DNA of 64,000 bases from Pollenia angustigena (taxonomy: Eukaryota > Arthropoda > Insecta > Diptera > Polleniidae). This document shows positions 32,641 to 43,054 of the stretch, in pieces. The notes below the pieces were generated by a model, which saw only the letters and a list, made by a program, of their open reading frames with translations, ran no database searches and had not been told where the DNA came from. The translations under genes were made by a program, and so were the position numbers. Position 1 is the first letter of the stretch. Every line of letters starts with the position of its first letter. Where the stretch lies: positions 231,623,127-231,687,126 of the forward strand of contig OV884056.1 in NCBI GenBank assembly GCA_930367215.1, in the 5' to 3' direction.

Positions 32641-33975
32641 ACACATGGAACAAAAACTTTCTCTTGAGTCCCCTCATCAGAAACAACCGTTCTATTTCCC
32701 TGACGAACCCCAGTAGATCGACTGGATAACATCTGTCCGTCTCTAGATCCTCAGAATCCTCGCACAACCTGCAGAAGTTATTATTCACTTTAATTAATAA
32801 AAACTCTGAATCAAGCTTTACAAAAAATATTTATACTTAATAAATGTTTTAAAAACTCCAAATTCTTGAATCTTTTTTCCCAACTGGGTGGCATTTTGAC
32901 ATGCTGAATTTCGTAAGTGATATTTTAGTCATACAAAATTAGTCATTTATTAATAATTTTTTTTTTGCCCATAATTAATATTAATCAAGGAAACATTTTT
33001 GTACAAGAGAAAGAGACAAAATTGCAGTCAATTAAACAAAAATTTAAATTAATTTTGTGTTTACGAACGATATTTTCTTTTCTTTTTTATTTTATTTTGC
33101 TTTTCTTAGATAAATCTTGTCTTGTTGTCATGGTGCTCGTACTTATTTTGTATTGTACAAATGAGTAAATAATAAATTATGTATTTTTTTTGTAGTTAAA
33201 GTGATAAATAATTTAAAGAAAAAAAAAAAAAAATTATACGTAAAAGATCACGTACAATCACAAATTTGTAGATTTTTCTACTATTTTAGGGGAATTAAAA
33301 AACTAAAAAAAGAAAACAATATCAAAGTATCCGTTTTAATCGTTTAACAAATATGGATTCAATGACAAATTTAGGAGTTGTGTTATGTGTTAAATAATTT
33401 TTAAAGGCGCACATTATTGTAATTAATTTCGGAAATATAATTTGTGCTGACCAATATGTATAAACAGCTATTTTAACTTTCTTAGGCACCAGTTCGTCTA
33501 TAATGGGGAGTTGTTTAAATTATTTCTTAAAATGTGTGCTGTAACCGTTTTTGTTTGTTTTTTTTACGAAAAAATTTAGTTAATTGTCAGTTTAAGTTAC
33601 AGCTAATAAATTCTTTAGCAATTTTTTATATCTAAATTTTGATCACATTCCACGCAAACGTTAATTGAAACTGGTAATTATTTGTTTGCCAACACTGTAT
33701 AACTACAAAGTCATACATAAATTGAAAAGTATAAAATATATGTAATAACCACTGTATTTAACAGCACTTAAATGGTAAAAGCAGCCCATTTGACGTTTGT
33801 ATTTTGCAATTAAAAGAATATCAAATCAACCAATTCGTAGAGTGTCAGCATATAAACTGGTAAATTATTGTGTTAGACTTTTTTGTTTCGGGATGTGTAT
33901 TGAGTTTTCTTGTGTTGTTCGGAGTAGTTTCTACATTTTCAGAAAGAAATATGTACTGGTTGGCCCAGGGCAAGA
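32641..33975. other. Unassigned stretch
   Basis: The segment at about 32640-32800 has a slightly higher GC content but no recognisable frame. Frames at 32965-33168 and 33797-33997 are short and without domain features. No repeat copy was recognised. Confidence 0.35.
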
Positions 33976-34164
33976 TTGCAAAGAATATCAAAGTTGAATC
34001 TTAAGATGCATCCATACAAAATTCAGATTGTGCAAGTACTGCTACCCCAAGACCACAAACAACACAACACCACAATAGGTCTTATTTGGTTCACGCTGTA
34101 TGATTCGAGTGTCAACTACTACATTCGAGTTTTACAGAATTCCAAATTATTACGATTGCTTTAA
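33976..34164 (+). pseudogene. Mariner-type transposase remnant ('HPYKIQ' segment)
   Basis: The frame reads '...SKLNLKMHPYKIQIVQVLLP' and then 'QDHKQ'. This closely resembles the 'L.LHPYKIQLVQ.L.P.DH' stretch between the helix-turn-helix and catalytic domains of arthropod mariner-type transposases. The similarity fades after about 34060. It lies about 280 bp before the mariner relic at 34339 and may be part of an older or rearranged copy. Recognition is from memory. Confidence 0.5.
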
Positions 34165-34459
34165 ACATAAATACGGTTTTGTCCACCACAGTCATATTAT
34201 TATAGCCCACAATCATATAGCGAAAAAAAGAAAATGCCGTAAATATTTATTTACAAAAAATAACAATAATATGTTGCTCTTTTGCCACAATTCAAGGACA
34301 TAGATCGTAGTAAACATTTAAATAGTTGTAAGTATCTACAAGGTCGGGCAAAAGTAATCACGCTATTCGAAAACGGTGTAACTTTGCAAATCGCTCCAAA
34401 TGTTATTTCCGTTTTGACATGTGTGAAATAAATAAACGCAGAATACCAATGAACAATCC

Positions 34460-34734
34460 ATGAATAGGATTTCTGCGCAACAACGCGGAATTCTAAAGCA
34501 TTTCTGTGTCGCTTAATCTTTTAAACGATTTAACCGTTCCAGACTTTTTTGAAGTCGCAGGTGAAAGTCAACAAGCCTTAGACCCCTGAAGCCCTTAAGG
34601 AAAATATTCGCTAGGAAGCCACAGCCTGTCGCCCGAAGTTCTAGCAAAAGTGATGGAAGATACCACAAAACGAGCCACCACGAGTCACCAACTCTGGCGG
34701 CGGCCACTTGTCCGATATAATTTTCCCAGCTTAA
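34460..34734 (+). pseudogene. Broken mariner-type transposase, N-terminal start and C-terminal end
   Basis: ATG at 34460 opens 'MNRISAQQRGILKHFCVA' and stops at 34514. Further on, one frame reads 'LKSQVKVNKP', stop, 'TPEALKENIR', stop. After frame changes come 'LSPEVLAKVMEDTTKRA' and 'NSGGGHLSDIIFPA' before TAA at 34732-34734. The order 'KS.VY.NKP..(I/P)EALKENIR...GGHL..IIF' is the known C-terminal signature of arthropod mariner-type transposases. Stops, frameshifts and loss of the DDE core make it non-functional. Confidence 0.7.
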
Positions 34735-34841
34735 TCGAAAAAATTCGAATAGATTAAATAAAAAAGTTTCACTACGAGAAAGAAAATTTTTAATTAAAAA
34801 AAAAAATACAGCAAAAGTACATTGGCTAATTACTTTTCTCC

Positions 34842-36044
34842 GGCTCCACGAAAAGCCCCCCAATGAAATAACGCCCAAACGAGAAATGAAATATTTCCCA
34901 ATTTTTTTTCTATACATTTTTGGGTGTTATTTCATATGAAAAAACTCCCAATTTTTTTGGGACGCTTTTCATTTTTTTTGGGACTTATTTCATTCTTCAT
35001 TTGGGGTTTTCAAATTATGAAATAATCTCCAATGAAATAACACCCAACAAATTTTTAAAATTCGGGGCTTGTTTCATAGCGTGTTTAATTTGGGTGTTAT
35101 TTCATTTTTAATTCGGAGGTTATTTCATTTTTAACACCAAAGTTAAGTATTGAAATCTGGCTTCGCATACTAAAGTTTTTCTGCGTAACGGCCTGCGGCC
35201 GTGCTTAGGGATTTTTTCCTCCAGTAGGACGCGGCAGGTGGCTTCGCTGAATGAAGTTTTCCTGCGTGCGTCACAAGAATAAAAAAATGTTTTTCAATGA
35301 TAACTCAGGATTTTCCCTTTAACAGAATGTTGACACCATGCGTAACACTATTCTGGAAAAGTATGGCTTTGTCTCTCATTTGTGAAAACAAATATGGCTA
35401 TATCTCTCATTTCGCAAAATTTTAAATATGACCTTACCTCTCACTGATTGGACGATAAGACCATAACGGCCTTATCTCCCATTCAATTGAGCAATAAAGC
35501 CATTATGGCCTTACCTCCCATGGTTAAAAAGCACACCCCCCCCCCCACCCCGTGTAAAGGCCAAACGTAGAAGGCAAATTGTCTTCCGAACTGCAAAAAT
35601 AGAGCAGGGCTACAAGGATCTACGGGCGGGTAAAATAACTACAGCAATATTTTTGAACCGAATATATCCTTATTATTAAGAAGACGCCTGCGGGCCTCCA
35701 CACGATTCATTTCAATAATTTTGCGACTTTGCTGTTGGTCCATATTGACTTCATGAAATCCTTGGTGAAACTGACTCTTTTATGAATTTTGGGCATAATT
35801 TCATTTTTGTTGCTGATGGGGTTAATTTCATTGGGGGTTATTTCATTTTCATCATTGGGTGTTATTTCATATGAAATAACATCAAAATATTGGGGGTTGT
35901 TTCGTTTTCGTTTTGGGGTTTATTTCATTTATTTTTCGATGTTATTTCATTCACTGCTTTTGGGTGTTATTTCCTATTTTTGGAGCTTATTTCATTGGGG
36001 GCTATTTCCTGGGCGTTATTTCATTGGGGGCTTTTCGTGGAGCC
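34842..36044. mobile_element. 1.2-kb TIR element with exact 9-bp TSD
   Basis: Perfect ends GGCTCCACGAAAAGCCCCC pair across the element, and the exact 9-bp duplication CTTTTCTCC lies at 34833-34841 and 36045-36053. Long subterminal regions (about 270 bp each side) are built from variants of 'GGGTGTTATTTCAT', inverted between the two ends. The middle is GC-richer, with an ACGGCCTGCGGCCGT hairpin (about 35190) and repeating 'TATGGC...TATCTCTCATT' units (35370-35520). A 9-bp duplication with long TIRs points to Mutator-like or foldback elements; no transposase is seen. Confidence 0.85.
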
Positions 36045-36062
36045 CTTTTCTCCCACCCTGTA

Positions 36063-36758
36063 TAAGGTGATAGTGTTGGCTTTATTTCGGACTGGTTTAA
36101 TGACAATATGGGTGTTGTAAAGCTGAAACTTCAAAATTTTAACTTAAAAAAGTGCTAAATATTTTATGTATTCTCTCTTTTAACATACTTATTTATGGTT
36201 ATTGCGACCATAAGATGTTTGAACCAGTCACGTTTGTATACCAAATAACCATATAATGGTTGTCCACAATTATGTATTTACATGAATGTGATAAAGACAT
36301 CCATGCCGTAAGTGTTTTCTGATTCGTTTTTCCCGACTTTTATCTATAATTACTTTTTATTTATTTTAAATAATGTTTTCACACTCACACAGTTACCTAA
36401 AACAAACGTTGCAACCGCCAACATTCTGCACTAAATGACAGACTGCAGCAACTGTTTTGGTTTATTTGCTTCATTCATACTTTTACTAAAATGTGTATGG
36501 TCAATTTATTATGCCGGCCAGAATTTTAAAGCAATGACATCATTCAATAAAACCCTGTTCCCGATATGGTTTTTACCAAGGCGAACTTGTAAAGGTAAGT
36601 GCAACTCGTCAGCCGTCTCCACGGTAAATCCAAAAAAATACGTTTGTTTATATTTTGCGCCATAAAAAAAGAAACAATTTCTGAGAAAAATTTGTTAATC
36701 ACTTCAAATTGACATGATTACAGTTAAATCATTTCATTAATCCCATAGAATTCTCTCC
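36063..36758. other. Unassigned stretch
   Basis: A 76-codon frame (36435-36665, +) starts with ATG but lacks domain features. 'AACCATATAATGGTTG' near 36248 resembles palindromes at 49960-50030. No other structure. Confidence 0.35.
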
Positions 36759-36995
36759 TCAAACGGAGTATAATGTGGAATCGGCCACACTAAACGTACC
36801 GTAAAACCGACCACGATTTCTACTTAATGTTTTTATTTCGCCTTTAAATAATCTATTTATTTTCACAATTTCATCATTAATATGTTTCAAATAATCTTCT
36901 GATAACTTAACTAAAGTATTTTTTTTTATCAATTTTAAATACTTTAAGGAAATATAAATTTGTTTGTTGTGTTTTTTTTCTGAATCAGCTGTCAT
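36759..36995 (-). CDS. Candidate 78-aa hypothetical protein or exon
   Basis: The product has a normal, charged composition unlike the Phe/Ile/Lys-rich chance frames elsewhere. Its middle (residues about 27-55, including 'LKHINDEIVKINRLFKGEIK') looks like an amphipathic helix or short coiled coil. The ATG at 36995 directly follows an in-frame TAG that could instead be the end of a splice acceptor (GATATAG), so this may be an internal or terminal exon. The region abuts a TIR element at about 37040. I do not recognise it. Confidence 0.25.
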   Translation of the reverse strand: MTADSEKKHNKQIYISLKYLKLIKKNTLVKLSEDYLKHINDEIVKINRLFKGEIKTLSRNRGRFYGTFSVADSTLYSV

Positions 36996-37039
36996 CTATA
37001 TCATCTTAAATGTAATGTGAACGGCTTTGATTAGCTAAT

Positions 37040-38277
37040 AGTGTATTTACACTTGTAATTTTTAAACTAGTTTATGATCGTAGGCTACTTTCATAAACTA
37101 AATCGTTTACATCAGCATTTTTGACAGTAAAGTTGTTTATCTTTGACAAATCAAAAGATTTTTGGCCCCAATATTTAAAAAAAAAAGTTGATGCACGTAC
37201 ACACAGAAAAAAATCTAGTTAAAAACGTCGAAAACAAGATTGATTTAAAATTTTTCGGTGGTGATTTTGCTTCATACAATAACTTGCGAACAACATTTTA
37301 TTCTTTTAAAATAACTATAGTTCATGTTAATTTAACATTGCAGTAAAGTTAGAGCAAAATGTCATTTATATTGAAATAACAATCCGAATCACGTTGAATG
37401 AAAGTTATTTCAAGTTGAAACAACGTAAATTTCATGTAGAATCAAATTGGTTTGAGTGTGAAATAACAGTGTGCAGAAGTTTCAGAGACAACTAATGCCC
37501 TCATTTATTTAAGAATAAATCTAAGCACTTACACTTGAAACGTGTGAGCGTGTGACACATGTTTCACTTATTTTGTATTCTCCTTTGTTAATGGTTTTCG
37601 TCATCATTCTACTTTGAAAACTTAATGTTTTATATTAAAAGAATACGGGAATTGTCTTCTTTTTATAGCATTTTTTAGACATGAATATAAAAAAATGTAC
37701 ATACTTAAGTATGTATGCATGTTAATTTAACAAGAAAACTTTTGATTTAATATAAAAAACTGGTTTTTATGGATTCAATATTGAACAATGTTATTTTCAC
37801 AGTGAATAATATTAAATAAACGTGATTTAAGGTTATTTTAATATTTTGCATTTAAAATTTATATGAAATAATGATTAATTTTACATTGTTTTTTTTCTGT
37901 GTGTACGTATGGACATATAAAGTTCCTTTTTTTCCGTTGTCCTTATTAAAAAAAACTAACATTTCTTATAAATATGGAATTTTTTTTAGTTTATTTTTCT
38001 TTCTTATTGTTTTTTTTTCACAGATAAAAGAAATTTTTTTCACTTTAATTTTTTACTCTTGATGAAATGTCAAATATCACTAGCGTTGCCAGAACAAAAT
38101 CTGAAAAAAACAGAGTTGCATTAATAAAAGCTGGTTTATAATTTGTATGGATAAACAAGTTTCTCAAACTAGTTTATCATCATAAACAACTTAAAACCTG
38201 TTTATGGCGTAGGTTTAAATGTACTATAAATCAACATTTTGCTTAAACGCGTTTAAAAACCCAAGTGTGAACATAGT
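37040..38277. mobile_element. TIR element with AGTGT..ACACTTG ends, split by a CACACAG copy
   Basis: The left 'ATAGTGTATTTACACTTGTA' and the reverse complement of the right 'ACTATGTTCACACTTGGGTT' are similar. Both continue with TTTTTAAAC and 'GTTTATG'-type words. The CACACAG element at 37200-37903 sits within it. No clear target duplication or coding sequence. Confidence 0.5.
37200..37903. mobile_element. CACACAG-ended TIR element, copy 3 (most intact)
   Basis: Ends CACACAGAAAAAAATC and TTTTTTTTCTGTGTG, flanked by TA (37198-37199 and 37904-37905). At 704 bp without nested insertions it is the best guide to the full-length non-autonomous form. Its interior shares 'CAACGTAAATTTCATGTAGA' and 'GTGTGACACATGTTTCACTT' with copy 2. 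Confidence 0.85.
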
Positions 38278-39236
38278 ATAAGATTCTTAATCATTTAAAA
38301 CATCTAAATTCCTTTAAAACTCTGCTTAATTTTAAATTAACATTTTATCTCTGTCATTCTCCCATATTCACACATTTCCAACTAAACACATGCATATAAA
38401 CACTTCTGGTTATCGAGGGAAGTTTTGAAAATTATTCAGTAAAAATCTTGCCTTCTAACAATTTCATATACAAAATGTAAATTTTTATTACAGTACGAAA
38501 CTCTATGGATACGAATATGAATAAACGGGTATGTTTTAATTTAATGACATTATAATTTATCATTATATCGATATTTAATGAATAATCGATCGATATTTAA
38601 GTAGATGGCATATGATTTTATTTTAATTAAATATTATGCCAAAAAACCAAAGAAAGGGATACATATAAAATTACAAATTTTATTACATTAGCTAAAGAAA
38701 AGATGTGTTTTTTTTGCAGATAAAAATGTAAAGTGCTTAATGACTGAAATTGTAATTGCTTGTGTTGTGGTAATTGCTAAAATTTTTGATGTAAGAAACC
38801 AATATCAAAAAGCCGTTTGAAATTTTAATTTTTCTTACTAGACAATTTTATTTTGTGTAAAATGATTTATAATTTAATTTAATTTGATTTCTTTTTTGAA
38901 TACATAACTTTATTCATTAGAAGAAAGAGTTTTCTCTCATATTAAATTGTCACAAAAATGTTTTAATTTTAGGCTTTAGAATAGTTTTTCAGTTGTGTCT
39001 TATTCGTAGATTTCATTTAATTATGTCACTAACGATAGGAACAACATCTGCAACTGAGACATTTTGCTCCATGTTTTTTGTTTGTTTTTTTTTGGAAATT
39101 TTTCGCTTTATTAATGAGAACGTAAATGAACGAAAATTAAATTTATGTATGTATATATAGGGTGTTTTTCTTGCCGAATGAGAACTTAAAATGATATTGT
39201 TGGAATGAATTTGTTTTAATTTTATTCTGGCATTTT
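38278..39236. other. Unassigned stretch
   Basis: No gene. 'ATCGATCGATATTTAAGTAG' near 38588 contains overlapping ATCGAT sites that could bind DREF-like factors, but this is common in AT-rich fly DNA. Confidence 0.3.
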
Positions 39237-40220
39237 TATACCCTTCATCAAAGGTGAAAGGGTATCTATAAATTTGTCATTCCGTTTGTAATATCTGCAA
39301 TATTGATCTTAGACCCTATAGAGTCTATATATATATCGTCCGTCGGCTTAATATGCAAACCTGCTAAATCCACTTTTTAAGCAAATTTAGATTTTGATGC
39401 CGTGTGGTAGAGAAAGATACGCCTTGTCGATCACCATGTAGATTTTCTTCAACTTGAGTCTTGAAGTGTGTAAAACCAACTATATTTTTGGTTTTCCTCT
39501 CAAGCTGAAAGCATGAAAAATAAGAAGTTTTTTTGTCTCATATTAAGCCGACGATATATATTTTGGGTCCTTAGGATTAGCGAAGTTAATTTAACGATGT
39601 CCGTCTGTCCATTTGTTCGTTGAAATGTGTTTTCCGAAGACCACAAAAATGATGGGGATTAGGTTGCTTTATATTTATATTACATATACTCTGTTAAAGT
39701 TTGCTTTTAAAATTCAGCCAGATCGGTGTATAAATCACTGAGATAAGAGCAAAGTATATCTAGAGAACGGTAAAAGTTTCCAAATCAGGTACAAATATCT
39801 CGGTTAGCAATACAAAACATCCCACAAAATGTGGGCAGGATTGGAGAAAAAAATTTTTTTTTTATATCTAAAGAACGGTAAGGAAATATTGTCAAAATTT
39901 GGTACGCAATGCTGGGTTATAAGCGCACAACCTCTCTAAAAATATGGGCGGTATTGGAGACGTGGGCGTGGCACTTCACCTGCAAGGACAAAGACATTTG
40001 TATATCTGGAAAACGGCAAGAGCCTAAGTTTCCAAATTAGGAACAAGCATTTTGGTTATCAATGCAAAACATCCGACAAAATTTAGGCGGGGTTGGAGAA
40101 GGTGGCGTGGCACAAAATAGATTTACTTATATCTAAAGAGTGGTATTAATATAATTTTCTGTTTTTATCGCAACATGGTGAAGGGTATATAAGACGAATA
40201 AAGCACAGTTACTTGTTTTT
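39237..40220 (+). repeat. TATACCC/CTTGTTT-type repeat, subtype 2, copy 2
   Basis: It starts TATACCCTTCATC, has 'GTCATTCCGTTTGTAATATC' and 'GACCCTATAGAGTCTATATA', and ends 'AGCACAGTTACTTGTTTTTT'. The interior has degenerate units of about 125 bp around 'TATCT(A/G)AAGAACGGTAA' and 'GGGCGTGGCAC'. A 211-bp MITE (39342-39552) splits the 5' part. Confidence 0.75.
39342..39552. mobile_element. 211-bp MITE with GTCGGCTTAATATG ends
   Basis: GTCGGCTTAATATG at the left is exactly complementary to CATATTAAGCCGAC at the right. It interrupts the 'CTATATATAT...ATATATTTTGGGTCCTTA' phrase that is contiguous in sister repeats, which proves insertion. Confidence 0.75.
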
Positions 40221-40459
40221 TAAATATGATTTCCGGCAAATGCGCGATGCAACAACGAGTTACATACATGTTCTATTCAATCAATCTAATTTTTAACTAC
40301 TTTTTCCAATAAATCTGGCTCTATGGCGTCAATGGTGGCTTGAATATTGGCATCCAGTTATTCAAGAATTGCCGGTTTGTCGGCATAAGCCAGTGGCTGA
40401 ACAAAGCCCCATAAAAAGCAACATCTGAAAATAAAGCTGTCAACATATTAATTATATAA

Positions 40460-40866
40460 TAAATCGATTGCTTAGCGCGCTGTATGGCAAGTTGCCAGTG
40501 CCATCTTATTGGAACCAAATATGGTTGATATTTAGAGGCAATCGGGGTTTTATGCGCATATCCCAGCCATTTGTGGACCGTTCAGGCTTAATTTCAATGG
40601 CAAAATTAAGCGGAGCATATGTGACAAACAGACGAACAAAAACAAATTATTCCAGACTATATGTGACATAAATATACATATATGTATAACTACAAATTCC
40701 CCATCATATCTGCGGTTTTCGGAAAAGCATTTAATGGACACACGGACAGACGGACATCATTAAATCAACTTTGCTTCTCATAAGGACCAAAAATTTATAT
40801 ATTTTTTTGGGTCTAAGATCAATATTGTAGAAATTACACCTTTTTGTATTAGGTAAAGGTTATAAA
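40460..40866 (-). repeat. TATACCC/CTTGTTT-type repeat, subtype 2, inverted fragment
   Basis: On the minus strand it reads 'ATAACCTTTACC', 'CAATATTGATCTTAGACCC', 'GGTCCTTATGAGAAG', 'GATGTCCGTCTGTCCG' and 'GGTCCACAAATGGCTGGGAT', in the same order as the copy at 60497. It faces the copy at 39237-40220. Confidence 0.65.
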
Positions 40867-41111
40867 AACAGCCTTTACTTTCTTTTTAGCTAAACCAAAT
40901 CGTTGTGCAAAAAAAAAGCATTGAAAATTAAATTAAAAAAGATATTGTGTTATAGACAGTAACATATCTTCAATAACGTTATATCGGTACCGGTTACATT
41001 CCTAATTATGTTGTTCTACACAGAAAAAATTATTGCCGAATTATTTTCAAACAAACGCTTGTTTGAACATTTTTTTAATTTCTATAAATTTTTTTACTGA
41101 TTCAATCAATA

Positions 41112-41884
41112 AGTAATTTCAATTTTTGGGAATACAAAATTTTAATTTCAAAAGATTTTGTTATTCGTGCTTAATTCCCAGTTTTTATTCTTGACAAAAA
41201 CACTTGAAATTTATTGTTGATGGGATAAGCTATTCCTATGCATTTCACTGGTTGCTTAGGCCAGATCATCAGGAAACTTCATCCATAAAGATTTTAGAAA
41301 AACTTAAGATATTAAACCAAATAAAACTGTTAAACGTATAAGAATTATAGCAACTGTTCTAATTGTAACAATATCAAAGCTTAAACAAAACACATCAATA
41401 AAAAACAACAGTGGGTTTATCTCATCTTACATTCCCCACTACAATTAGTTGAAATTCTCTCAACATTAATTGTAGTTGTAAGTAGGTTAAGAAAAACAAA
41501 ATAAAAAACAACACAACAACTTACAAAAGATGTTGTCAATTAAGTGTTTTTTAGGCCGAGCACTTGCCTGTTTATCAAAAAGTAATTTCAATTTTTGGGA
41601 ATACAAAATTTTAATTTCAATTTTAATTTATTGTTGATGTGTTTTGTTTAAGCTTTGATATTGTTACAACTAGAACTGTTGCTATAATTCTTATACGTTT
41701 AACAGTTTTATTTGGTTTAATATCTTTAGTTTTTCTAAAATCTTTATGGATGAAGTTTCCTGATGATCTGGCCTAAGCAACCAGTGAAATGCATGGGAAT
41801 AGCTTATCCCATCAACAATAAATTTCAAGTGTTTTTGTCAAGAATAAAAACTGGGAATTAAGCACGAATAACAAAATCTTTTGA
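41112..41884. mobile_element. Foldback element with 13-bp direct flanks
   Basis: GATTCAATCAATA is duplicated at 41099-41111 and 41885-41897. Long arms (about 41140-41395 and 41635-41880) are reverse complements: 'GATTTTGTTATTCGTGCTTA', 'GGGATAAGCTATTCC', 'AAGCTTTGATATTGTTAC'. The phrase 'GTAATTTCAATTTTTGGGAA' occurs at the left end and again at about 41581. Related copies: 58166-58566 and a fragment at 25530-25680. Confidence 0.75.
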
Positions 41885-42450
41885 GATTCAATCAATATAT
41901 TTGTTTGATTTTTAATTTAACCAATAAAAATGTTGACAACCATTCAAAAATATAATAAACGCGTTATTGGTGTCAAGTTTTCATAATTTTGTAAGAACTA
42001 TTTAATGCTCTTTAATGTTGTCGCTTTTTAGCATGTTTTTATTTGATCGTAAGCAACACTTCTTTATGTGAAAAATAAGAACAACAACAAAAAACACACA
42101 CAGTCTATTTTTGGACGCTTTAAAAAAGTGCAACTATAAGAAAAACAATAGCAGAAACAACATTACAAGAAACAAAATCCCGTATTCAATTTTTTAAAAC
42201 TGTTTGGTTAAATAGGTACATCAAATATAAAAATAGAATGATGACGAAAAAATATCGAGTCGGTCTGCTGCCGTTTTTGGTTACATTTCTTCTTTAGCAA
42301 AGGAAAGGATACAGCAACAGCGAGTGATAATGAAAAAACATTGTGTTGTGTGTATAAATAAGACTTCGTTCAAAAATTATTCCAACAAAAAAAAAAATAT
42401 GTCTCAAAGCCAGCCGGCGGCTCTGCCGTCATCTTCTCATACAGTGCTTA

Positions 42451-42737
42451 AGCTGGAGGTCCACACCACACGTTAATCGCTTTTTCGCAGCATACGCAGC
42501 TGTCAAAAAAGTAGAATCTGCGTAGTTATACGTAGTAAGTTACATACACAATAGTGTAGATGCCTTGAGCATCACAAGCAGCGTTCGAACAAATCAGCTG
42601 ATTTTGACAAATTAAATTTTATTTTTACTTGTGCTGCTGCTGCATAAAAAGCGTTGCATGTAACTTGAAACGTAGAACGCAAGTAAGGTTATAAAAGCAT
42701 GAGCTGCGTCCATAACGCGTGTTATGGACCTCCAGCT
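42451..42737. mobile_element. 287-bp Tourist-like MITE (TTA TSD)
   Basis: AGCTGGAGGTCCACACCACA pairs with the right end (reverse complement AGCTGGAGGTCCATAACACG). TTA is duplicated at 42448-42450 and 42738-42740. TTA/TAA duplications with TIRs are typical of PIF/Harbinger-type MITEs. Confidence 0.8.
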
Positions 42738-43054
42738 TTACTTGTGTGTGCGTCATTGCTTGTGCAAAAACTTTTCTTTTTTTTTATTTTGAAATTTAGT
42801 ATATGAATTTCAGTAAACTTTTTGTTTGATTAAGTTAAATTATTTGTTTAAATAAAATCAATGTTTTTTTTCAATAAATAAAATGCAAATAAATGGTTTG
42901 AATATGCAAATTTGTTTATAGGACCGATTTCAGACAAAAAATTGTTTGATTCTACAAATTTTTTGTTTGAATTGGAAAAATAATTTTTTCTGTCTAAGCT
43001 ATAATTTTCTTTTTATATATATTTTGATTTGTTTGTATTTATTTTATACATATT

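Larger units (their letters stand above)
34339..36060 (+). mobile_element. Mariner-like relic (TA TSD) split by a 1.2-kb element
   Basis: The left end CAAGGTCGGGCAAAAGTAAT and the reverse complement of the right end CAGGGTGGGAGAAAAGTAAT match, with TA at 34337-34338 and 36061-36062. Once the nested element and one copy of its duplication are removed, the relic is about 510 bp (34339-34841 plus 36054-36060). It encodes broken ends of a transposase (34460-34734). Confidence 0.85.
41019..42994. mobile_element. TA-flanked element with CACAGAAAAAATTATT ends, interrupted twice
   Basis: The left end CACAGAAAAAATTATTGCCG and the reverse complement of the right end GACAGAAAAAATTATT are flanked by TA (41017-41018 and 42995-42996). 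The foldback at 41112-41884 and the MITE at 42451-42737 are inserted in it. The remaining interior has a TATAAATA (42353-42360) upstream of a short ATG frame at 42399 that the MITE disrupts. Confidence 0.65.

Noticed and set aside
34513..34917. 134-aa frame on the minus strand
   Set aside because: It is antisense to the mariner transposase remnant and runs into the GGGTGTTATTTCAT array of a different element.
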